Shown here in pieces: positions 34,088-42,855 of a stretch of 64,000 nucleotides of DNA; positions within the stretch are counted from its first letter, which is position 1; every line of letters starts with the position of its first letter. The notes beneath the pieces are model-generated. The model had not been told where the DNA came from, ran no database searches, and saw nothing but the letters and a program-made list of their open reading frames with translations. A program made the position numbers and the translations under genes. The stretch is from the NCBI GenBank assembly GCA_035294265.1, contig DATGLK010000044.1, forward strand, positions 1 through 64,000. Reading direction: 5' to 3'. The DNA comes from Candidatus Binataceae bacterium. GTDB taxonomy: Bacteria > Desulfobacterota > Binatia > Binatales > Binataceae.

Positions 34088-36268
34088 GTGGGCATGCAAC
34101 CGGAAGTCCGAGTAGGCAGTCAGAATCTCACGGTATATCAGGGCACCACGGTGCTGGTCACCAACGGCGCGGGCGAAGTCAGAACCGGTGAAGAACAGGG
34201 ACTGTTTCTAAAGGACACGCGTTTTTTGTCCACTTACGACCTTTTAATCAACGGGGTCAAATGGGTTTTGGTGCAGGCCACTCCGTTGCGCTCGTACTGC
34301 CATCGGCTGTACTTCACCAATCCCGAGCTGGGAGTCCTGGACCAGGAGCCTATCGCGCCCCATTCGCTGGGACTGCGGATGGATCGAAAAATTGGCGGCG
34401 GGCTACACGAGGATTTGACCCTGACCAACTATTCCGGGCGCACCACCACCTTGCGCCTGCGAATCCGGTTGGACTCCGACTTCGCCGATATTTTCGACGT
34501 TAAAGCTCACCGTTTTGTATCGCGCGGCGTGCGCGATTCGGTATGGGATAGCGAACAGCGCGAATTGCGCATCTCCTATCGCAGTAACGATTTCAAGCGC
34601 GATCTGATCTTCAAGATCGTTAATCCAAAACCAACGCCCCATTTTTCCAACGGCCAAATCCTGTTCGAGATAACCCTGGCTCCCGGCGAGATCTGGCACA
34701 CGTGCAACCTGTTCACCATGGTAGTTGACGGAGTGGCCCATCCGCCGCTGTATCCCTGCGAACTGGAGGATTTACCCCACCAGCATGTCGCGCACGAATT
34801 CATGCACGATAACTGGACGGCGCGTGCCACGGCCCTGTCCACCCCCGACTATCGGATACGGACCATGTATCGGCAAGCCGTGGATGATATCGGTGGGCTG
34901 CGCATCCATGAGTACGATTGCGGCGAAGACATGTGGGTTCCCGCCGCCGGGGTACCGTGGTTCGTGACCCTGTTTGGGCGTGACAGCCTGACCGTGGCAT
35001 ACCAGACCATGATGGTGTCGCAGACCCTGGCGCCAGGGCCGCTAGCCAAGCTGGCTCAATTCCAGGCCACGGCGGTGGATGATTATCGTGACGCCGAGCC
35101 AGGCAAAATCATGCACGAGGTCCGCCACGGCGAACTGGCCCATCTCCACAAGATTCCTCACACGCCCTATTACGGCACTGCCGACGCCACGATTCTGTAT
35201 TTGATCGTGTTATCGGAATATTTTCGTTGGACCGCTGATCGTTCGCTCCTGGAGCGCCTGCGGGAGACCGCGCTGCGCTGCCTGTCGTGGATCGACAATT
35301 ACGGTGATCGCGACGGCGACGGTTTCCAGGAGTACCAACGGCGCAGTTCCACCGGCTATTACAACCAGTCCTGGAAGGACGCCGGCGACGCGATTCTCTA
35401 TCCCGACGGCCATCGCCTGGTGACGCTGCCCATCGCGACCTGCGAGCTGCAGGGCTATGTGTACGACGCAAAGTTGCGGATGGCGGAGGTGCTCGAGGCC
35501 CTCAACGATACCAGACAGCCCGATCGACTGCGTCGACAGGCGGCGCAGTTGCGCACTGCGTTCAATCAGCGCTTTTGGCTGCCGCAAGAAAAATTTCTGG
35601 CGTTATGCCTAGACGGCAACAAGAAGGCGGTTGCGACCATCGCGTCCAATCCGGGCCATTGTCTATGGTCGGGCATCGTGGAGCCTCAAGCTGCGCGCGC
35701 GGTGGCAAGCCGGCTGTTTGAAGAGGACATGTGGAGCGGATGGGGCGTGCGCACCATGTCGGCGGCCCATCCCGCCTACAATCCGTTGGAATACCAGCGC
35801 GGCTCGGTGTGGCCTCACGACAATGGCTTTATCGCGGCGGGCCTGGCGCGCTATGGTTTCCGCGCGGCAGCCAACCGCATCGCAGATGCCATTTTCGACG
35901 CTGCCTCGGCCTTCGAGCATCTGCGCTTGCCCGAATTGTTCGCCGGCTTCGCTCGCACCCGTGATCCTTATCCAGTGCAGTACCCACAGGCCAACGTTCC
36001 CCAAGCCTGGGCCTCGGGCAGCATCTTTCACCTTCTGCGCACGGTGCTTGGGCTCAATGCCGACGCTCCTCACCAGCGGCTCTACGTGGATCCAGTGATG
36101 CCCGAGCGAATCGAGGAGCTGACTCTTAGCAATTTGCCAGTGGGTCAAGCGCGGGTGAGCTTGCGCTTTGAACGCAAAGCCGGGCGCTGCAACTTCGAGG
36201 TGCTGCAATGCAGCGATCCCACACTGAAGATCGAAGCTGGAGCGCCCCGCTGGTATCAGCCAGATTAG
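34088..36268 (+). CDS. Amylo-alpha-1,6-glucosidase-type glycogen debranching protein
   Basis: This gene encodes 726 residues. An N-terminal beta-rich domain (GEVRTGEEQGLFLKDTRFLS) is followed by an (alpha/alpha)6-barrel glucosidase domain with VPWFVTLFGRDSLTVAYQTM, NQSWKDAGDAILYPDG and YQRGSVWPHDNGFIAAGLARY. Enzymes of this type remove 1,6-linked side chains from glycogen-like glucans. The GTG at 34088 is preferred because AAGGAG lies 10 bases upstream; an ATG follows at 34094. It is convergent with a glycosyltransferase gene, a pairing I have seen in other bacteria. Confidence 0.92.
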   Translation: MGMQPEVRVGSQNLTVYQGTTVLVTNGAGEVRTGEEQGLFLKDTRFLSTYDLLINGVKWVLVQATPLRSYCHRLYFTNPELGVLDQEPIAPHSLGLRMDRKIGGGLHEDLTLTNYSGRTTTLRLRIRLDSDFADIFDVKAHRFVSRGVRDSVWDSEQRELRISYRSNDFKRDLIFKIVNPKPTPHFSNGQILFEITLAPGEIWHTCNLFTMVVDGVAHPPLYPCELEDLPHQHVAHEFMHDNWTARATALSTPDYRIRTMYRQAVDDIGGLRIHEYDCGEDMWVPAAGVPWFVTLFGRDSLTVAYQTMMVSQTLAPGPLAKLAQFQATAVDDYRDAEPGKIMHEVRHGELAHLHKIPHTPYYGTADATILYLIVLSEYFRWTADRSLLERLRETALRCLSWIDNYGDRDGDGFQEYQRRSSTGYYNQSWKDAGDAILYPDGHRLVTLPIATCELQGYVYDAKLRMAEVLEALNDTRQPDRLRRQAAQLRTAFNQRFWLPQEKFLALCLDGNKKAVATIASNPGHCLWSGIVEPQAARAVASRLFEEDMWSGWGVRTMSAAHPAYNPLEYQRGSVWPHDNGFIAAGLARYGFRAAANRIADAIFDAASAFEHLRLPELFAGFARTRDPYPVQYPQANVPQAWASGSIFHLLRTVLGLNADAPHQRLYVDPVMPERIEELTLSNLPVGQARVSLRFERKAGRCNFEVLQCSDPTLKIEAGAPRWYQPD

Positions 36269-36277
36269 TGGCCGTGC

Positions 36278-37426
36278 TCAGAGCGCGCGGCTTTGTTCGA
36301 TGACCCGTTCATAGAGCGCTTCGTAGCGCTCGGCCATTACGCTGGCCGTAAAGCGGCTTTCAAATTCCGCCCGGCAAGCGGCGCGCGAGATACGCTCCAC
36401 TTGTTTGACCGCCGCCACCATCTCGTCCACTCCCTGAGCGATAAGGCCACTGACTCCGTGGCGGATGACCTCGGGGACCGAACCGTAGGGACGCGTGATC
36501 ACCGGAGTCCCGCAGGCCATCGCCTCGATCATCACTAGCCCGAAGGGTTCGGGCCATTCGATTGGGAACAGCAGCGCTAGCGCATCGCCCAAGAATTCGC
36601 TCTTCTGCACATCGTTAATCTCGCCGATGAACTCGACGTTCGGACGTGAGAGCAGCGGTTTGACCGTGCGTTCGAAATATTCACGATCGGCGGCATCAAC
36701 CTTGGCTGCGATCTTCAAGGGCAGGCCCACTCGGGTCGCCACTTCAATGGCCAAGTCGGGCCGCTTCTCGGGAGAAATTCGGCCGAGAAAGGCCAAGTAC
36801 TTGCCACCCTTAGGGTTATAGCTCAGCAGATCGCGCGGTAAGCCATGATACACCGTGCCCACCCAGTTCATGAATGGCAGCGGCGTGCGCTGCGCATCGC
36901 TAATCGACACCAGCGGCGGCTCCAGGAAATGTTCGTAGATGGGACGCAGCGCTTCGATATCCAGCCGCCCGTGCATCGTGGAGACCGTAGGTGGCACCGG
37001 CGCCAAGCGGACGTAGGGAAAAATCCAGTAATCGGTATGAGCATGAATGACGTCGAAGCGATCGGGCTGCTCGTAGAGATCACTGAGCATCGGAAGCTGC
37101 AAGCCCGGGCCAATTGGAGTCAGACCCGCTAGCCGCAAAGCCTGGGGATGACCGGCTTCCAGCCGAGCCGCAGTACGCGAATCGCCGGATGCGTATAAAG
37201 TGACGTCGTGCCCGCGCCGCACCAATTCCTCGGTCAGATACGAAACCACCCGTTCAGTGCCACCATAAAGCTTGGGCGGCACGCTCTCATACAGCGGGGC
37301 CACCTGCGCGATCCGCAAGCGGCGGCCTGGCTGAGCTGATTGGCCGAGGTTCTTACCTACAATTTGTAAACTATTTTCCATAACCGTTCGTGTCATCCCC
37401 ATGATGCGCGCTGCGCGCGCCGTCAT
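36278..37426 (-). CDS. GT4-family glycosyltransferase
   Basis: This gene encodes 382 residues with a GT-B fold. The acceptor-side motif is YGGTERVVSYLTEELVRRGH, the mid-part has FLGRISPEKRPDLAIEVA, and the donor motif PFGLVMIEAMACGTPVI shows the E-x7-E arrangement. Members use nucleotide-sugars to extend glycans or make glycosylated small molecules. Its end meets the debranching-enzyme gene with a 9-base gap, suggesting a shared role in storage glucan or envelope glycan metabolism. The first 30 residues are not family-typical, so the true start may be downstream. Confidence 0.9.
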   Translation of the reverse strand: MTARAARIMGMTRTVMENSLQIVGKNLGQSAQPGRRLRIAQVAPLYESVPPKLYGGTERVVSYLTEELVRRGHDVTLYASGDSRTAARLEAGHPQALRLAGLTPIGPGLQLPMLSDLYEQPDRFDVIHAHTDYWIFPYVRLAPVPPTVSTMHGRLDIEALRPIYEHFLEPPLVSISDAQRTPLPFMNWVGTVYHGLPRDLLSYNPKGGKYLAFLGRISPEKRPDLAIEVATRVGLPLKIAAKVDAADREYFERTVKPLLSRPNVEFIGEINDVQKSEFLGDALALLFPIEWPEPFGLVMIEAMACGTPVITRPYGSVPEVIRHGVSGLIAQGVDEMVAAVKQVERISRAACRAEFESRFTASVMAERYEALYERVIEQSRAL

Positions 37427-37927
37427 CTATAATCGTCCGCCCGCGCTCCTTGCTTGGAACCCCGAAGCGGTCATCCTCCGATGAACCCCAGCGGCTCCCT
37501 ACGTCGGAGTGGTAACTAATCCGGCATCTGAATCAGCAAGCCAGAAGCGTGCCAATTTCGGGGCTTGAAATAACGGCCACAATCGCGGGTGTTTTGGGGT
37601 CAATGACGCAGGCGGGCTAGCAGACCAACCGTTTTAAGGTTTTAAGGAAGGACCGGCCGCGGCTCGCTTGGAACTGCGCAGATCGTCCGACACGCGTCAT
37701 CCCGAGTTAGGTTAAAGTCGGAGAGCCAAGGAGGTCAACCCGCCACACGAGCCTGAGGCCGACGGTGCCATACGAGCCTGAGTGGCCGCCACTGCCAAGC
37801 CACGCCGAGACTCCCACGACTGGAACTTCCAACCGCGAACGAGCCTGCTCCGCCCAACCGTGCGTCGAAATCTGGGCCCAGCGCAGCCGGGCGCTGGCTT
37901 AAGCAGAACGACCGCTTATCGTAGTGC
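37427..37927. other. Gene-free stretch upstream of the glycosyltransferase
   Basis: About 500 bases between the glycosyltransferase start and the end of the glycine-zipper lipoprotein gene. No coding frame with credible composition or ribosome-binding site was seen on either strand. It should contain the glycosyltransferase promoter. Confidence 0.5.
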
Positions 37928-38281
37928 TTATTCGGTCTCTTGTTGCTGCTGCAGTTGCTGCAACTCGCGACGTTGGCGCTCGATCTCCTGCTGCTGCTGC
38001 TGGATCTGGCTTTGAGTCTGCGCCTGCTGAGCCTCGGTATTTTGCATCGAGTTGCCCACCGCAAAACCGCCGATTCCGCCCAACGCACCACCAATCGCGG
38101 CGCCGGCGCCCGGGGCCCCCACCGCCGCGCCTATGATCGCGCCCGTAGCCGCGCCCAGACCACCACCCAGCAAGGTACCCTTCTCGCGCGTGCTTAACGG
38201 CTGGCCGGAGCAACCGGTAATGCCCAGCACAACCACGACGCCAAGCACGCCTACCAGCAAAGCCCTTTGAGATCTCGTCAT
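37928..38281 (-). CDS. Glycine-zipper lipoprotein with Gln-rich coiled tail
   Basis: This gene encodes 117 residues. A hydrophobic signal segment ends in a lipobox (ITGC, about Cys24). Next comes a glycine-zipper region (GAATGAIIGAAVGAPGAGAA, then IGGALGGIGGFAVGN) able to pack or span membrane. The last 38 residues are almost all Gln, Glu and Arg (QSQIQQQQQEIERQRRELQQ), a predicted coiled coil. Similar small outer-membrane lipoproteins are common in Gram-negatives with unclear roles. The ATG at 38281 is chosen because it places the signal peptide at the N-terminus. Confidence 0.8.
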   Translation of the reverse strand: MTRSQRALLVGVLGVVVVLGITGCSGQPLSTREKGTLLGGGLGAATGAIIGAAVGAPGAGAAIGGALGGIGGFAVGNSMQNTEAQQAQTQSQIQQQQQEIERQRRELQQLQQQQETE

Positions 38282-38357
38282 TATTCTTGCAACCTCCGAA
38301 CCTATCTCTCCCTGCACGGTGTCCAATGGCTCGATCAGATTTATCTGGGCCGCAAAT

Positions 38358-38963
38358 TTACGGCAGCGCGGCGATAGTTTTACCGTTTTCATCAGCCAGG
38401 ACCAAGCCTGGCTTGCCGCTGGCCTCAAGATGAAGTTCGGCTCGATCCTTACCGTTCTGATCGAGCAGAAGCAGTGCTGGCACACCCTGTTGGGACACGC
38501 CCAGGCCGGCTCGAGCCAGGCCACTGTTGGGATCATAGAGGGTCAGGCTGGTTTCACCAGCAGCGTCGCCTGAAAGTCCACCGGTCTCCTTGCCTTTAGC
38601 ATTAAAGATTGCGATACCGGCACGCCCGCGTGCGGCGTTTTCACCCACCGCCACTCTGCGCTGACCGTTTTCGTCGAAGAAGGCGATCGAAGAGTTACCC
38701 TCAGCAGTTACCGCCAACTGGGCGCGACCGCGACCGCTATCGTCAAACATGGTTAAATTGGCCAACCCGTTAAGACTGACTCGTAGGACGGCGCGCTGTT
38801 CCCCATGAGGGCCGGCAAGGATAAACTCTGAGGCTTCAATTGCCCTGGGATGTCGATGAGAGCTTACGGCAGAGGCTGCCGCCGGCATCAGGAGCGCGCC
38901 GGCTATTCCTCCCGCGATGCCGCCTGCCAACGCCAGCCCCAGGAAGAGGTTTGTGTCCCGCAT
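38358..38963 (-). CDS. Exported repeat protein with about seven 23-residue repeats
   Basis: This gene encodes 201 residues. A Gly/Ala-rich hydrophobic N-terminus (LFLGLALAGGIAGGIAGALL) acts as signal or anchor. The rest is about seven degenerate repeats, each a strand, a D-x-x-G turn, a second strand and a glycine: for example LTMFDDSGRGRAQLAVTAEG, then IAFFDENGQRRVAV, IAIFNAKGKETGGL, LTLYDPNSGLARAGL, LLLLDQNGKDRAEL and LVLADENGKTIAAL. This regularity predicts a beta-solenoid or stacked beta-hairpin structure. The family is not known to me by name. It lies 76 bases upstream of the glycine-zipper gene, likely in one operon. Confidence 0.78.
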   Translation of the reverse strand: MRDTNLFLGLALAGGIAGGIAGALLMPAAASAVSSHRHPRAIEASEFILAGPHGEQRAVLRVSLNGLANLTMFDDSGRGRAQLAVTAEGNSSIAFFDENGQRRVAVGENAARGRAGIAIFNAKGKETGGLSGDAAGETSLTLYDPNSGLARAGLGVSQQGVPALLLLDQNGKDRAELHLEASGKPGLVLADENGKTIAALP

Positions 38964-39593
38964 GGTCGATTACTCCTCTCTCTTTCAGACCGACTTTACC
39001 TTAGGACCGCGAAATTGACCAACTTGCCGCCAACAGCCTCCTCTTAAAGCTTGCTGGCGCATGATCACCGCGACGGGCAACTATATGCCAGCCCGGGATC
39101 AACGGTCCATAGGCCAAACACTCTTTGCTTCTTCATCGGCATCGAGATTCCATTTCCATCAAAAGTGATAGAACACGGTTCATCAAGACGGCCTCGGACA
39201 GGCGGGCCTGATTCATGGAGCACCCGCCCAGTTCGTAGGCGCCATTGGGATCACGGTTGAGTCCACGTTCGGAGAGTCTCTCTTACGAGCCTCAGGTTAA
39301 AGCCCGCCTACAGTCCGTGCCGGTAAATGACACCGTTCGTGCGGACTTCTGAAAGCATCAGGGGCAACGTTATCTCGAAAACCTGCTATCACGGCCTCCC
39401 TCGCACTGCCGGGAAGTTCGCAAGGCGCCAACAACAGGGGGCTTACTCCCACCACCGCCAACCCGGCGTGGCACCCGCCATGGCGGCTGAAGAGCCGCGG
39501 GTGGCCTGGCAAATCGCTGTGGGTGGCTGTTCAAAGCTGCAAGGAATTGAAAATACCTGAAGCAGAGGAATCTCTGGCGACCAAGAAAAATTC
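38964..39593. other. Gene-free stretch between divergent secreted-protein genes
   Basis: About 630 bases. A 69-codon frame (39051-39260) and a 77-codon frame (39327-39560) are present but lack ribosome-binding sites and resemble nothing known. The right edge carries the promoter for the gene at 39655. Confidence 0.5.
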
Positions 39594-39622
39594 TTGACGG
39601 GAATTGTAGGTGGTTGTATAAG
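39594..39622 (+). promoter_or_regulatory. Sigma-70-type promoter for the small exported protein gene
   Basis: TTGACG (39594-39599) and TATAAG (39617-39622) are separated by exactly 17 bases, a near-consensus promoter. The start point would be near 39629, giving a leader of about 25 bases with GAGGGGGAG before the ATG at 39655. It is the best promoter match I found in the window. Confidence 0.7.
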
Positions 39623-39654
39623 ATTGCCGTCTTGAGGGGGAGTTAGCAACATAC

Positions 39655-40008
39655 ATGGAAAGCCTCAGAATCATTGCGATGGTTTTGGCGCTGACCGTAA
39701 CCAGCCTGAGTGCCGCATCGCGTGGCGTCTATAGTCAGATCCAAGCTTTCTGCACGCCTCAGCTGGCGGCGTGGATCATCCGCGGCCTCGCTGCCGACAA
39801 CTCGGATTCACCCGCTCCATCGCCACCTGACTTCGCCAAACGGCAATCACCCCATAAACTCGTGATTCTTCTAGATGGAGCTAAGATAGCCTTGCTCCAG
39901 CACACGAGCATGGGCTTTTATTCCAATCCGCTGAACATACCAGCGCTTGAGCCCAAATTGGCTCCGCCTGGTTCTGACGGCGAGCCCCTCATTTTCCAAG
40001 CCTGCTGA
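39655..40008 (+). CDS. Small exported protein of unknown function
   Basis: This gene encodes 117 residues. The N-terminal 22 residues look like a Sec signal peptide (MESLRIIAMVLALTVTSLSA, then AS). The mature part holds two cysteines (CTPQLAAW and the C-terminal residue), a Pro/Ser linker and no recognised domain. A strong promoter and a purine-rich ribosome-binding site precede it, so it is probably expressed well. The beta-helix lipoprotein gene starts 139 bases downstream. Confidence 0.62.
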   Translation: MESLRIIAMVLALTVTSLSAASRGVYSQIQAFCTPQLAAWIIRGLAADNSDSPAPSPPDFAKRQSPHKLVILLDGAKIALLQHTSMGFYSNPLNIPALEPKLAPPGSDGEPLIFQAC

Positions 40009-40147
40009 GGCAGGCACCTTCCCTTACCACAACTCGACGCGCAGCAGAATGCTACGCGAGAGACCGCCTTCATTAAGTGAGGGCATGCTGTGTTAGGTCC
40101 AAGGCAAAAGAGCTTTTTTAACCCAAAGTAGACGAGGAGCGTGATCG

Positions 40148-41593
40148 ATGGACACAAAAGGAATCGAAAATTGGTCGCGGACGATTGCATTTTGGAGCAC
40201 GATGCTCTGTTTGATTGCTTTGGCGGGCTGCAGTAGCGGCGGAAGCAGCCCCGCGCATGCTCAAGCAACCACTTTCTGCGTCAACCCGACGGGCTCATCA
40301 GGCTGCTTCTCAACCATTAGCGCAGCGGTGGCGGCAGCGCCCTCCGGCCAGTTAATTACGGTGCAAGCCGGGACCTACAAAGAAATGGTGACCATCAACA
40401 AGCCCTTGGATCTTGAGGGAAGCGTTGATTCGGCGGGGCGAGTGGATCTCAGCGCGCCGAGCATCATAGATGCCAGCGGTCTGTCGCACGGCGTCTATAT
40501 AGTCGGAGTGACCACTGGAGCGGTCGAGGTCGAAGGATTCGAGGTTGAGAACGCCAATCGAGAGGGTATCCTGGCGGAGAACTCCACCCAGGTAACGATC
40601 AGGAGAAACTTCGTCGAGGACAGCGATCAGTCGCTTGATACGTCGCTGTTTCAACAGGGGCAATGCCCCACCACAACCCCACCCACGATCTGCTGCAAAG
40701 GGGCGTTTCCGTTCGATCAGGACGACTGCGGGGAGGCGATCCATCTGCGCGGGGTGGAGTACTCCAGCGTGCTTGGCAACCACGTGGTGGGCAACCATGG
40801 TGGGATCCTGCTGACCGATGAAACGGGGCCGACCGCCTATAATGTAGTTGCCCATAACATTTCGGAACATAACACCATCGATTGCGGTATCACGCTTCCC
40901 TCGCATCCGCTGTGCGGGGCCGGCTCGAATGATACCGCGGGTTGCATCGGTGGGCCGGAGATCGGCAAGCCTGCCAACGGGGTCTTTTCCAATATCGTTA
41001 CCGCCAATCTCTCGCAGGACAATGGCGCGGCCGGGGTAGGCGACTTCGCGCCTACACCGGGAACCGCTTCGTATTCCAACACCATCACCGGCAACATTCT
41101 TCTGGATAACGGGCAGGGCGGAGTTGTTTTACACAGCCACGCGGCCGGCCAGGATCTCAATAACGTGGTCATCACCGACAACATCATTTCCAACAACGGA
41201 GCTGATCCCGGCGTAACCACGGCGCCCGTGGGGATTGTGGTGTTTGCCAACGGCACCGCGAGCCCCCCGGCGACAGCGCTGAGCGGAATTAACATCGCGC
41301 ATAACACGATCAACGAGGATGGCATCGATGTATTTGTGGGCACCGGCCTGGCGACCAACGTGACGCTGTCGCTCAACAACCTGCTGGGAACCAACGATGT
41401 CCTGGGTGTGGACAATGCTGGAACTGGGAACGTTGCGGCGATGGCCAACTACTGGGGTTGCTCGGAGGGACCTGGAGCCGACCCCGCCTGCACCTCAATC
41501 ATGGGCAACGTCTTCATCCAGCCGCCCTTGGTCAATCCCGTGACTATTCCCGATCCAACCCCGGGAATACCGCAGTCCACATCCGGCAGCTAA
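40148..41593 (+). CDS. Right-handed beta-helix lipoprotein
   Basis: This gene encodes 481 residues. The signal peptide ends in a lipobox (LAGC, about Cys28). The mature protein opens with FCVNPTGSSGCFSTISAAVA and LITVQAGTYKEMVTINKPLD, the usual start of secreted pectate-lyase-fold (parallel beta-helix) proteins, followed by turn repeats with Asn/Val/Ile ladders (NHVVGNHGGILLTD, NTITGNILLDNGQGGVVL). At least eight cysteines are scattered through the first half. Such proteins bind or cleave polysaccharides or act on the surface; no catalytic set was identified. GAGGAG lies 8 bases upstream of the ATG. Confidence 0.82.
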   Translation: MDTKGIENWSRTIAFWSTMLCLIALAGCSSGGSSPAHAQATTFCVNPTGSSGCFSTISAAVAAAPSGQLITVQAGTYKEMVTINKPLDLEGSVDSAGRVDLSAPSIIDASGLSHGVYIVGVTTGAVEVEGFEVENANREGILAENSTQVTIRRNFVEDSDQSLDTSLFQQGQCPTTTPPTICCKGAFPFDQDDCGEAIHLRGVEYSSVLGNHVVGNHGGILLTDETGPTAYNVVAHNISEHNTIDCGITLPSHPLCGAGSNDTAGCIGGPEIGKPANGVFSNIVTANLSQDNGAAGVGDFAPTPGTASYSNTITGNILLDNGQGGVVLHSHAAGQDLNNVVITDNIISNNGADPGVTTAPVGIVVFANGTASPPATALSGINIAHNTINEDGIDVFVGTGLATNVTLSLNNLLGTNDVLGVDNAGTGNVAAMANYWGCSEGPGADPACTSIMGNVFIQPPLVNPVTIPDPTPGIPQSTSGS

Positions 41594-41601
41594 GCCGCCG
41601 T

Positions 41602-41630
41602 GCCGGGGTCGCCACTGTGGCGACCCCGGC
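41602..41630 (+). terminator. Perfect 29-base palindromic hairpin after the beta-helix gene
   Basis: Arms of 14 bases (GCCGGGGTCGCCAC / GTGGCGACCCCGGC) flank a single central T, starting 8 bases after the stop codon. It has no T-run, so it may act as a strong hairpin that ends or stabilises the transcript, or as a protein-binding site. Confidence 0.5.
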
Positions 41631-41931
41631 CAACCGGCCCAGTTGTCATTGGCCCGGGAGGCCGGAGGTCATGGCCCCGGGTAAATACTGGGCATCGGAA
41701 CGGCACATTATCCCGCGGCGCCTACGAAACTTGCTCCTGAATTCTTAACGGAATGACCCTGCGGACTGGGTTCACACCATTCACGGCCAAAAAAGGTTGG
41801 CGCAGGATCGAACCACGCTCGCTTGGACAGACCGAAGAGGGAGGCTCAAGGTGTGCCGTGATTCTGGGGATCGGAGGACCTTGCTGCTCGCCGCAGACCG
41901 ATACAGCACCTGGCCGGGCGGAGAGATGAGC

Positions 41932-42408
41932 ATGCGCTCTGATTGGCAAACCCCGCCATGTGCCTTGCATTGCAGGGCTGTCACTGGCAGTTGGACAGCC
42001 ACCAACGCCGGATTTTCGTTGCTGATCGCAGGTCTGGTAATGTGGGCGAGTCCACTTTGGGCTCAAAGCGCTCGGTCCCAACAAATCGCTCACGGCCGAT
42101 ATCTGGTTGAAAACGTGGCTATGTGCGGCGAATGCCATTCCCCCAAAGTCAACCATCGGCTCGATCATGCGCATTGGTTGCAGGGGGCCAAGTTAGATTT
42201 CCATTCCGGCAATGTCCCGGGGGTCGCCGGCTACGCACCTGCGATCGCGGGCCTGCCAGCGGGTTGGAACACCGAACAAACCGCGCTCTTCCTGGAAACC
42301 GGAAAAACGCCCAGCGGTGTGCCGCCACGCGCACCCATGCCTCCCTACAGGATGCAGCCTCGTGACGCACAGGCAGTGGCCGCCTATCTCGCCTCACTCC
42401 CCCACTAA
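41932..42408 (+). CDS. Monoheme c-type cytochrome
   Basis: This gene encodes 158 residues. A long N-terminal region contains a signal-like hydrophobic run (SLLIAGLVMWASPLWAQ), then the heme-binding motif CGECH near residue 67 and a C-terminal Met in PPYRMQP as likely sixth ligand, ending in AVAAYLASLP, the usual last helix of class I cytochromes. The ATG at 41932 is favoured because GGAG lies 8 bases upstream; 41926 is also possible. It is periplasmic. The partner enzyme is unknown; other cytochrome genes lie 5 kb to the right, beyond the mobile element. Confidence 0.85.
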   Translation: MRSDWQTPPCALHCRAVTGSWTATNAGFSLLIAGLVMWASPLWAQSARSQQIAHGRYLVENVAMCGECHSPKVNHRLDHAHWLQGAKLDFHSGNVPGVAGYAPAIAGLPAGWNTEQTALFLETGKTPSGVPPRAPMPPYRMQPRDAQAVAAYLASLPH

Positions 42409-42496
42409 GCGAGTCCAGCGTTGCGGTGGAGTAATCCATCCTGCGAAGCGTAGACAGCGAGCCAGCGGGCCGTTTTTCCCTCCGCGTTCTCCAGCC

Positions 42497-42838
42497 GTGT
42501 TCGAAGTGTTCAGCGAAGGCCTTAGGCATACTGATCAGCTTGGCGAGCGCAAACTGGCCGAGCTTTACGAGCAGCTGGGGTGGGTGATGGTGGAACGCGA
42601 TTTTTTTTGCTCGCGCAGGTCCCGCTGTAACACGGTAGCGGCTCGCGGCGGATGGCAGCTTGGCTGCGCGAGCGGGGGAACGCAAGCGCGTGCAGAGGCA
42701 GATGCAGCTTATGGAACTGGAGGCGATTTACCAGTGCCCACGCATTAGCACGCCGGCCCCCCGGGTATCGGATCTATCCCTACCTGCTGAGCGGGCTCAG
42801 GATCGAGCGGGTCAACCAGGTGTCGGCGGCGACATCGC
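42497..42838 (+). pseudogene. Decayed IS3-family transposase remnant
   Basis: Fragments of both IS3 transposase frames survive in order. OrfA C-terminus: FEVFSEGLRHTDQLGERKLA and ELYEQLGWVMVERDFFCSRR. OrfB parts: MAAWLRERG, KRVQRQMQLMELEAIYQCPR with ISTPAP, and GYRIYPYLLSGLRIERVNQV. These OrfB pieces alternate between two frames, so at least two frameshifts are present. The N-terminal part of OrfB is deleted between about 42625 and 42650, and the DDE catalytic region is missing. No terminal inverted repeats were identified. It cannot transpose by itself. Confidence 0.8.
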
Positions 42839-42855
42839 AGCCAGCGACCGCGACT

